This document shows, in pieces, positions 1 through 5,159 of a DNA stretch of 9,042 nt. Every line of letters begins with the position of its first letter. Positions within the stretch are counted from its first letter, which is position 1. The position numbers and the translations under genes are program-made. This DNA is from Chitinophagaceae bacterium (lineage in GTDB: Bacteria; Bacteroidota; Bacteroidia; Chitinophagales; Chitinophagaceae): positions 1 through 9,042 of the forward strand of contig CANIMM010000114.1 in the NCBI GenBank assembly GCA_947468255.1. Reading direction: 5' to 3'. Under the pieces are notes generated by a model. It saw only the letters and a list, made by a program, of their open reading frames with translations, made no database searches and was not told the origin of the DNA.

Positions 1-1
1 A

Positions 2-181
2 ATGGATGCTTTAAAAAGAAGTTACCTAAATTCATTTCAAATTGCATCAATGGCAATAATTGTTGACCCACTTGATAACGAAGCAATAGCATTTTACAAT
101 CATTTTGGTTTTATTGAACTACCAGACAGTGGTAAGATGTTTTTACCTATGTCTCAATTAGAACAAATTTTTATTAGTTAA
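2..181 (+). CDS. GNAT-family N-acetyltransferase, C-terminal part (TacT-like), cut by window edge
   Basis: The reading frame is open from the window edge to a TAA at 179-181 and gives 59 residues; the true start lies to the left. The visible part reads like the C-terminal end of a GCN5-related acetyltransferase: an IASMAIIVDP strand followed by DNEAIAFYNHFGFIELPDS and a final FLPMSQL. The AFYxxFGF element is the acetyl-CoA-side helix/strand pair of the GNAT fold, and the PDS...FLPM ending is typical of the TacT/AtaT toxin group, which acetylates aminoacyl-tRNA and is usually preceded by a small DUF1778 (ribbon-helix-helix) antitoxin gene. That upstream gene would lie outside the window, so the toxin role is inference from family resemblance. 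The stop codon overlaps the end of the convergent minus-strand gene by 4 bp, so there is no room for a terminator between them. Confidence 0.75.
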   Translation: MDALKRSYLNSFQIASMAIIVDPLDNEAIAFYNHFGFIELPDSGKMFLPMSQLEQIFIS

Positions 182-444
182 AACTGTTGTATCAAATTAT
201 AATATTCAACACTCCTCTTAATTTGATAAAAAGGGAGTGTTTCCATTAATGCTTTAACCTGCTCCTCATCTTTATCTTTAAAAACTAGTACTGCGCCATT
301 TTTAGTTTGTCTCAAAAATAAGTGTTCTAAAAAACCTTGCGCTTTCCAGCCAGCCACTACTTCTTGTTCTTGCTTTAAAATTTCAGAAAAATTACTTGGG
401 AGATTTTCCATGTCTAGGGTTAATATGACTTGTACTCTGTTCAT
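178..444 (-). CDS. Small muconolactone-isomerase-like (dimeric alpha/beta-barrel) protein
   Basis: An 88-residue protein without signal peptide or membrane segment, so probably cytoplasmic. The layout is a beta strand (VQVILTLDM), a long helix with EQEVVAGWKAQGFLEHLFL, a strand pair (GAVLVFKDKD), a second helix (EEQVKALMETLPF) and a last strand (SVEYYNL). This order, and the LP-F-Y step before the last strand, match the muconolactone delta-isomerase/YciI-like ferredoxin-fold group, whose members are about 90 residues long. Catalytic function is not established; the resemblance is to fold and spacing. The start codon lies 15 bp downstream of the stop codon of the alkene reductase gene, so the two are almost certainly co-transcribed. 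It may act on, bind or isomerise a small reactive substrate or product of that enzyme, which is inference. The start is A-rich with no Shine-Dalgarno sequence, as usual in Bacteroidota. Confidence 0.7.
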   Translation of the reverse strand: MNRVQVILTLDMENLPSNFSEILKQEQEVVAGWKAQGFLEHLFLRQTKNGAVLVFKDKDEEQVKALMETLPFYQIKRSVEYYNLIQQF

Positions 445-459
445 TGTATATGTTTTTAA

Positions 460-1542
460 TTATTGGTTATTAAAAAAAGGGTAATCTATATATCCCGCAT
501 CTTTCCCACCATACATTGTTGCTCTATCTGCTTCATTAAGTGGTGCATTTAATTCAAAACGTCTTGGCAAATCAGGATTCGCTAAAAACAATGTGCCATA
601 AGAAATAATTTGAGCAGTCCCTTTTTCTAATTCAGCTTCGCCTGTTGCTTTAGTATAACCGCAATTCGCAATTACAGTATGTTTAGAAAGTTTACCAAAT
701 GTGTCAATTGAGTTTAAAGGATAATGAGGAAATTTATCAGCTGGGAATGGCACATTCATTAAATGTATATAAGCTAATGGCATATTGTTAAGTTCATTAA
801 TTAAGGAACTAAATTGTGTTACAAGATTTTGATGTGTGATATTATTGTAAGTACTAGTCGGTGATAATCTAATGGCAACCTTGTCACTTCCTATAGCATC
901 AATGATTGCTTGCATAACTTCTAACACAAATCTATTTCTGTTTTCATCATTTCCGCCATATTGATCATCCCGTTGATTAGATCCATCCGCTAAAAATTGA
1001 TTTGGCAAGTAGCCAAATGCTGCATGTAATTCAATACCGTCAAAACCTGCCTCTATTGCGTTTAATGCTGCCTGTTTATAGTCAGTTATAATTTGCTCGA
1101 TATCTTTAATACTCAAAGTTTGTGGTGTCTCATAGTCTTTCAAGCCCTCCATTGTAAAATGTTGTTGCCCAATAATACCAATAGAAGATGGCGCAAATGG
1201 AACTGCTCCATTTTTCACTAATGAGTGTCCAACTCTACCGGTATGCCATAGTTGCGCGTATATAACGCCTCCATTATCATGAACCGCCTCTGTTACTTTT
1301 TTCCAAGCAGCAATCTGTTCTCGCATATAGACTCCTGGAGTGAAGGGACTTCCAATAGCTTGTTCAGAAATATTAATGGCTTCACTAATAATTAAACCTG
1401 CACTAACTCTTTGTGTATAATACAATATAGTAGATTCACCAACCACACCTTTAATGTCGGCTCGAGACCTTGTCATAGGGGCCATTGCCATTTTATTTTT
1501 TAATGTTTTATTTCCAAGTTTAACTGTTTCTAATAATTTCAT
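460..1542 (-). CDS. Alkene reductase, Old Yellow Enzyme family (NADH:flavin oxidoreductase)
   Basis: A 360-residue FMN-dependent TIM-barrel ene-reductase, full length for the family, cytoplasmic. Such enzymes reduce activated C=C bonds (enals, enones, maleimides, quinone-like electrophiles) or nitro-esters with NAD(P)H. Visible landmarks are APMTRSRA at 21-28 (T24 near the flavin), YAQLWHTGRVGH at 95-106 (Q97), the substrate-site segment ELHAAFGYLPNQFL at 171-184, DGSNQRDDQYGG at 186-197 with NRNRF, R225 in KVAIRLSP, IANCGYTK at 291-298 and the FMN-phosphate loop SYGTLFLANPDLPRRF at 314-329. H173 and the proton donor Y178 are present, but the family's second substrate-anchoring Asn/His (HxxN/HxxH) is Phe176. 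The gene is first in a two-gene operon with the isomerase-like protein and divergent from an HxlR regulator, suggesting electrophile-induced expression. ATG is preceded by TTAAAAA rather than an SD sequence. Exact substrate unknown. Confidence 0.93.
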   Translation of the reverse strand: MKLLETVKLGNKTLKNKMAMAPMTRSRADIKGVVGESTILYYTQRVSAGLIISEAINISEQAIGSPFTPGVYMREQIAAWKKVTEAVHDNGGVIYAQLWHTGRVGHSLVKNGAVPFAPSSIGIIGQQHFTMEGLKDYETPQTLSIKDIEQIITDYKQAALNAIEAGFDGIELHAAFGYLPNQFLADGSNQRDDQYGGNDENRNRFVLEVMQAIIDAIGSDKVAIRLSPTSTYNNITHQNLVTQFSSLINELNNMPLAYIHLMNVPFPADKFPHYPLNSIDTFGKLSKHTVIANCGYTKATGEAELEKGTAQIISYGTLFLANPDLPRRFELNAPLNEADRATMYGGKDAGYIDYPFFNNQ

Positions 1543-1572
1543 TTTTTAAGATTTAAGTGGTAATATTACACC

Positions 1573-1634
1573 CATTACTTTACATTTTATAGTAGTTACA
1601 CTTATGTAAAGTAGTAACCTACAGTAAAGTAATG
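1573..1634. promoter_or_regulatory. Putative HxlR operator cluster in the divergent promoter
   Basis: The 109 bp between the alkene reductase and the HxlR gene contain CATTACTTTAC (1573-1583) and its exact reverse complement GTAAAGTAATG (1624-1634), an 11-bp inverted repeat. A third core GTAAAGTA lies at 1606-1613, exactly 18 bp before the one at 1624-1631. In between are TTACA-N4-TGTAA (1596-1600/1605-1609) and GTTAC/GTAAC (1595-1599/1614-1618). MarR/HxlR-type dimers bind such short palindromes, and the position between divergent genes fits autoregulation plus control of the reductase. No TTG/TAnnTTTG promoter pair could be placed with confidence. The operator role is inference. Confidence 0.55.
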
Positions 1635-1651
1635 AATAGAATCAACGCATT

Positions 1652-1978
1652 ATGGATAAAAAAAAATCAAAAATATCTGAGCAAACTTGTAGTTTAAGAG
1701 AGGTATTAGAAATTATAGGGGGTAAATGGGCAATGCCAATTATTTATACGCTTTCAAAAGGCAAGCTGCGTTTTAACGAACTTGAAAAAAGTATTGAAGG
1801 TATCAATACAAGAATGCTAGTTAAGGAATTAAAAAATATGGAAGCTAATGGGATTATTACAAGAAGCGTTTTTGCAACTGTCCCACCCACTGTTGAATAT
1901 ACTTTAACTAAAAAAGGACATAAACTTATTCCTAGTATTACAGCATTGCACAATTGGGGGAAAGAGTTTTCAGTTTAA
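1652..1978 (+). CDS. HxlR-family winged-helix regulator with N-terminal sensor-type cysteine
   Basis: A 108-residue cytoplasmic DNA-binding protein of normal family length. It shows the HxlR signature in order: C13 SLREVLEIIGGKWAMPIIYTL (GGKW at 23-26), a helix with LRFNELEKSIEGI, the recognition helix INTRMLVKELKNMEANGII (51-69), the wing with VPPTVEYTLTKKG (77-89) and the dimerisation helix around LHNWGKEF (99-106). C13 occupies the place of the redox-active cysteine of Bacillus YodB/HypR-type members, which sense diamide, quinones or aldehydes. That this protein senses an electrophile is inference, but it agrees with the divergent ene-reductase. The nearby ATG at 1632 is out of frame, so 1652 is the start; no SD is visible. 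No other cysteine is present, so any disulphide would have to be intersubunit. Confidence 0.93.
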   Translation: MDKKKSKISEQTCSLREVLEIIGGKWAMPIIYTLSKGKLRFNELEKSIEGINTRMLVKELKNMEANGIITRSVFATVPPTVEYTLTKKGHKLIPSITALHNWGKEFSV

Positions 1979-2118
1979 AATATCCCGGCCAGATTCCGGG
2001 CCAAGTTTTCACCAAAAAAGGGTTAAAAGAGGTGAAACAGAAGAAATATAAATCTATTTCAATCTTGTATCTTATTGATTATCAATAAAAGAAAAGGAAT
2101 AGAATACCACCAGAAATC
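1979..2118. other. Gene-free stretch after the HxlR gene with two inverted repeats
   Basis: No coding region is visible. Right after the HxlR stop are CCCGG/CCGGG (1984-1988 and 1996-2000), a short hairpin without an adjoining T-run, and then TTTCACC/GGTGAAA (2007-2013 and 2031-2037) with a 17-nt spacer. The first may be a weak terminator for the HxlR gene. The block resembles 8857-8905, sharing GGCCAGATT, a CCA-GTTTT step and a GGTGAA element. If the tRNA fragment that follows is an attachment site, this is the terminal non-coding end of the integrated element, where recombinase arm sites would be expected. Confidence 0.4.
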
Positions 2119-2160
2119 CTCATCATCAGGTGGTCCCTGGTTCGAGCCCAGGTGGGCCCA
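2119..2160 (+). tRNA. 3' fragment of a tRNA gene (CAT anticodon type); candidate attachment site
   Basis: CCTGG (2136-2140), loop TTCGAGC (2141-2147) and CCAGG (2148-2152) form a perfect 5-bp/7-nt T-arm with the invariant TTCGA. It is followed by the 7-nt acceptor 3' strand TGGGCCC (2153-2159) and a discriminator A. Before it come a 5-nt variable loop (TGGTC), the anticodon-stem 3' strand TCAGG and a loop CTCATCA holding CAT. The 5 nt upstream (AAATC) do not pair with TCAGG, and no D-arm or 5' acceptor strand exists, so the gene is cut at about the anticodon loop. CAT points to a methionine or Ile2 isoacceptor, but the isotype is not certain. The fragment cannot give a functional tRNA. Confidence 0.75.
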
Positions 2161-2172
2161 CTTAAATATCAA
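2153..2172 (+). repeat. 20-bp direct repeat, copy 1 (tRNA 3' end plus flank)
   Basis: TGGGCCCACTTAAATATCAA is found here and, letter for letter, at 8800-8819. The first 8 nt are the tRNA acceptor strand and discriminator; the rest is the downstream flank. Both copies run straight into a terminator hairpin, whose stem starts inside the last bases of the repeat. The two copies bracket 6.6 kb. Confidence 0.85.
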
Positions 2173-2206
2173 GCAGTTACGACCGAAAGGGACTAACTGC
2201 TTTTTT
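2171..2206 (+). terminator. Rho-independent terminator following the tRNA fragment
   Basis: AAGCAGTTA (2171-2179) and TAACTGCTT (2194-2202) form a perfect 9-bp stem around a 14-nt loop, with a run of six T from 2201. It lies 10 nt after the tRNA end, where the terminator of an intact tRNA gene would lie, so it is probably the original tRNA terminator. Confidence 0.85.
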
Positions 2207-2585
2207 ATTTGCACCAAAATTTGCACCACAGTCTTAGGATGAAGTAGGGGATTATTATTTTATAGCAGCAATAATATTTTTGGAAATAACAAGGACACTT
2301 ACCTATACTTTAAAATAAAATTTTATAATTAGTTATGGTCATAATCTTCCAAGGTACACAGATGATATGTAAGATCTAGTCAACCATTGCGTTTTAGTAA
2401 AACAATTCAATGATTTTTTTATGATAGTGAAAATAAGTCAGGGTCTATTTATAAACATCAAGCATAAGATTTTATTTATTGGTAAAATACCACATCATTT
2501 GCTTGATTAAGCTGAGAAAGATATACTGAATTTAATGATGTATTTATGGATAATAGAATATGAACTTGGAGTCGTTTCTAAAAAT
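2207..2585. other. Gene-free AT-rich stretch between the tRNA scar and the AraC gene
   Basis: No supportable coding region or RNA gene is visible. A short direct repeat TTTGCACCA occurs at 2208-2216 and 2220-2228. ATCAAGCA (2457-2464) and TGCTTGAT (2500-2507) are an 8-bp inverted repeat 35 nt apart. Neither has a recognisable role. No clear terminator for the minus-strand AraC gene is seen in the first 80 bp beyond its stop. Confidence 0.4.
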
Positions 2586-3755
2586 TTACCCTGTAGGTTG
2601 AGAAACTCTTTTAATGTATTCTTGCGTAGACATTCCTTGTATACTTTTAAAAGCAACATGAAAGGTATTATAAGTGATAAAGCCAACTTCAGTAGACAAC
2701 GACTCTACCGTGTTATTTATTAAATAACCATTTCCTATCAGTTTCGTCGCATCATGCACACGAACAAATTTCTTGTAATCAGAAAATGTTTCTTGGCAAT
2801 GGTATTTGAATACAAAGCTTACATGATTGGGAGGAATCTTGATATGAGCGGCTATATCATCGGTGGTTAAATCCGGATTTCTGAACAGAGGGGAATGAAA
2901 GGAAGCTTCTTCTATCTGGTGGATATATGTTTTTATTTTCGCGTTTAATTTCTCGGCGAGTTTTTCATCCCTGGCCATCTGTATCTTTTGAACCTGCATT
3001 TCCGGGCTCCACAATTTGGGCAGTATGAAATGATTGCTGGCTTTTTCTATGTTTTGGTTTAAAAAACCATATCCGTATTGTATTTCCGGAGTCAATATGA
3101 ATTTTAAAAAAATGAAACACCAGGCTAAGGCGGATACCCAAATTAAATAATGGCTATAGTTAGCGGTTTTATAATAAAAAAGAATGATGAAAAACCTGAA
3201 CAGGAAAATGAATAAGAACGAGCAAAACAAAAATAATGTCCAGTTGCGAATCAATTTATTTTGTCCTTGAACTATTTTGATATCACTTTTTCTGAACCAT
3301 ACATTTTTATAGAGTAAAACAAATGCTTTTGCCAGATAGAATAATGCTGACAGTATTCCAATCAGAATAAACACCTTTTGAACCAACGTGTTTTTTTCTT
3401 GGTCTACGTTATTTGCAATGGTTATTGTTATCGTTAATATAGTTGGTATTATAAAATGCAACAACTTCTTTTTGGTATACTTTTCTTCAAAGATCAAATC
3501 TTCAAAGTATAAATAAAAGCAAGGCAAGGCAATCAAAATAACGGAGTCTACAATTAATATAAGATGAACAGGTAAAAGGGCAGCATCGAGTGAGTAGATA
3601 AAATGAAGGATATATCGAATGGAGGTATTGTATATTAAAAAAATTAGGTATTTGTTGATGAACGGAGATTGCTTGTCAACCCTTTTGTTGTATATAATGA
3701 AAACTGAAATAAAGCCCAGTATGATACAAAGGAATAAGAGTAAAGTATTTAACAT
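2586..3755 (-). CDS. Membrane-anchored AraC-family regulator (7-TM N-terminus)
   Basis: A 389-residue inner-membrane protein. Residues 1-221 hold about seven hydrophobic segments (roughly 1-23, 35-57, 62-83, 99-116, 127-149, 171-195, 201-221), then a charged linker, then an AraC/XylS DNA-binding domain at about 273-385. In that domain the first helix-turn-helix is DLTTDDIAAHIKIPPNHVSF (295-314) and the second is ESLSTEVGFITYNTFHVAFK (351-370) followed by the QGMSTQEY signature. Full length for this architecture, which is common in Bacteroidota and unlike soluble sugar-sensing AraC proteins. The ligand is unknown; the membrane part may sense an envelope signal. It is transcribed away from the exported-protein pair, separated by 649 bp, so control of that pair is possible but only inferred. 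No SD precedes the ATG. Confidence 0.9.
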   Translation of the reverse strand: MLNTLLLFLCIILGFISVFIIYNKRVDKQSPFINKYLIFLIYNTSIRYILHFIYSLDAALLPVHLILIVDSVILIALPCFYLYFEDLIFEEKYTKKKLLHFIIPTILTITITIANNVDQEKNTLVQKVFILIGILSALFYLAKAFVLLYKNVWFRKSDIKIVQGQNKLIRNWTLFLFCSFLFIFLFRFFIILFYYKTANYSHYLIWVSALAWCFIFLKFILTPEIQYGYGFLNQNIEKASNHFILPKLWSPEMQVQKIQMARDEKLAEKLNAKIKTYIHQIEEASFHSPLFRNPDLTTDDIAAHIKIPPNHVSFVFKYHCQETFSDYKKFVRVHDATKLIGNGYLINNTVESLSTEVGFITYNTFHVAFKSIQGMSTQEYIKRVSQPTG

Positions 3756-4404
3756 TGGATATGTTGATGAATCAATAAATTAGATTGTACCGATCGGGTT
3801 ATTTCCAGTATTAGATAATAATTCGTGTGCAAGTTACAATTAGCTCCTGCTAAGGAACTGAAAATAGTATAATGATATGTTTGCAATATATATTGAAAAG
3901 CATGCAATCCGGCTATTTTCTTTCATAACAATGTAAAATGAGGCTGAATTGGTTCCCCGCGAATTCAAATGACAAGTTCATTTTCTACACTGCATCCCTA
4001 CTTTTTTAAATTCTGGCTAATCAAAATCAAGCAAAAGGTAATAATTATCTAGCCAGTTCAATTCACAAAAAGGCTTGCAAATTTTTTATCTAATAGAGTA
4101 CTTGCAATATCTATTGAGATAGATTCGATGAAACTACTTTTTTTAAAGGGTAGCTATTAAGTTAGAATTTTACATTTTAAAAATTGAAAAGCAAATTGTA
4201 TATGTTTCCGAATTTAAAATCAATTGTCAACTTCAGGAACTTCAGCATTCGGATAATGGGAAAGGATCCTACTTGTAAAACCCTTTTCGGGATTAAAAAA
4301 CGGGACTCATGAAAAAGCCTTACAAGGCTTAGTAAGGAATCTTAACAGCATTAATAACCACTTATACTATTTAAAAGTACAGTCCTGTTTGGAATCCTCT
4401 TATT
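3756..4404. other. 649-bp gene-free divergent region with a small hairpin
   Basis: This AT-rich region separates the AraC gene from the T9SS-sorted protein gene. No ORF with coding character was found on either strand. Near the right end are AAGCCT-TACA-AGGCTT (4315-4330), a 6-bp stem with a 4-nt loop and no T-run, and CCC/GGG next to a short T-run (4281-4292). These could be 5'-UTR structure for the gene at 4405. No convincing -33 TTG/-7 TAnnTTTG pair was found. Confidence 0.4.
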
Positions 4405-5016
4405 ATGAAAAACAAATTGCCAGTCATTGCATTGAAGGCCCAATCCTCCCTGTCAAGGCCGGGAGCATCGTTCAAACTGTCTTTTGCCGCAGGAAAAAGT
4501 CTTTTGTTCTGCCTTTCCTTTTTGTTTTCTGGCTTATTAGCAATGGCACAATCCGCTTCCCCCTCCGTAGTAAATATTGCCGGTCAATCGACTTCCGTTG
4601 GCAATTTTCGTTTTGACTGGAGTGTAGGTGAATCTGCCGCCGTTAACACCATGGATAATGACAAGCTCATCATCACCAATGGGCTACTGCAGTTCAATGT
4701 AGACAACCAGCCGGAAGTCAATCTTGTTGCCAGCTTTTTGCCCGGCGAAATAAGGGTTTACCCTAACCCGGTAAAAAATACACTGGAGATTAATATACTG
4801 CATGCCAACAAGGGCAGGCACCAGATTGAGTTGATGGATGGCAAGGGCGTTAAGATAAAAGAACAGCAATTAAATTATACCGGAATGGGCGCCCTTGAAA
4901 AATGGAACCTCAGCGGATTACCTGCAGGACAGTATATTTTAAACATCCGCCAAATGCACCCGGTAAACGGTAGGTTGGTGAAGAAAGGAGCGTATAAAAT
5001 ACTCAAAGTTAATTGA
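4405..5016 (+). CDS. Exported protein with T9SS type A C-terminal sorting domain
   Basis: A 203-residue protein. A long polar n-region (1-31) precedes a hydrophobic core (SLLFCLSFLFSGLLA, 32-46) with likely signal-peptidase cleavage after AMA at 48. No in-frame Met lies between M1 and M47, so the long n-region appears genuine. Residues 50-100 (VVNIAGQSTSVGNFRFDWSV, then GE...LIITNGLLQ) match the short beta-rich module often found in small Bacteroidota exported proteins ending in a sorting domain. Residues 115-203 form the Por/T9SS type A sorting domain: EIRVYPNPVKNTLEI, then GLPAGQYILNI and a basic tail GAYKILKVN. The known route is Sec export to the periplasm, then translocation by T9SS with removal of the C-terminal domain and attachment to the surface or release. 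No catalytic domain is visible; the mature part is only about 65 residues. The fibre gene follows 143 bp downstream. Confidence 0.88.
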   Translation: MKNKLPVIALKAQSSLSRPGASFKLSFAAGKSLLFCLSFLFSGLLAMAQSASPSVVNIAGQSTSVGNFRFDWSVGESAAVNTMDNDKLIITNGLLQFNVDNQPEVNLVASFLPGEIRVYPNPVKNTLEINILHANKGRHQIELMDGKGVKIKEQQLNYTGMGALEKWNLSGLPAGQYILNIRQMHPVNGRLVKKGAYKILKVN

Positions 5017-5048
5017 TAGTGAATAGTGAATAGTGAATGGTGAATAGT
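5017..5048. repeat. Tandem 7-bp repeat TAGTGAA
   Basis: TAGTGAA occurs at 5017-5023, 5024-5030 and 5031-5037, then TGGTGAA at 5038-5044 and a partial TAGT. The array starts immediately after the stop codon of the T9SS-sorted protein gene. Such short extragenic arrays change copy number by slippage; any effect on the downstream gene is unknown. Confidence 0.9.
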
Positions 5049-5069
5049 TTTAGCCTAAACCCCTAAACT

Positions 5070-5123
5070 ACTAAACTCGAATTAAAAAGAACCAACACTA
5101 AAAATACCCAACTAAACTCGAAT
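5070..5123 (+). repeat. 13-bp direct repeat upstream of the fibre gene
   Basis: ACTAAACTCGAAT occurs at 5070-5082 and again at 5111-5123, 41 bp apart start to start (about four helical turns). It lies in the 143-bp gap in front of the fibre gene, where a promoter is expected, so it could be a paired protein-binding site; no regulator is identified. Confidence 0.65.
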
Positions 5124-5159
5124 ATAAAATAACCAATAATAATAAAACGCTACTAAACC

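Noticed and set aside
2065..2160. A complete tRNA gene
   Set aside because: The 75 bases before the acceptor 3' strand contain no D-arm, no pairing anticodon stem and no GGGCCCA 5' acceptor strand, so only the 3' part is tRNA-derived.
2457..2507. 8-bp inverted repeat ATCAAGCA/TGCTTGAT as an IS remnant
   Set aside because: Short arms in AT-rich DNA without a transposase fragment or target duplication; chance is plausible.
2535..2723. Plus-strand 62-codon ORF
   Set aside because: Most of it lies antisense within the DNA-binding end of the AraC gene, and the peptide shows no family features.
3876..3883. TATGTTTG, matching the Bacteroidota -7 element TAnnTTTG
   Set aside because: No TTG lies about 19-21 bp upstream, and the nearest plus-strand gene starts over 500 bp away.
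4389..4616. Plus-strand ORF starting just before the T9SS-sorted protein gene
   Set aside because: It is out of frame with the clearly real exported protein, whose signal peptide and sorting domain fix the frame.
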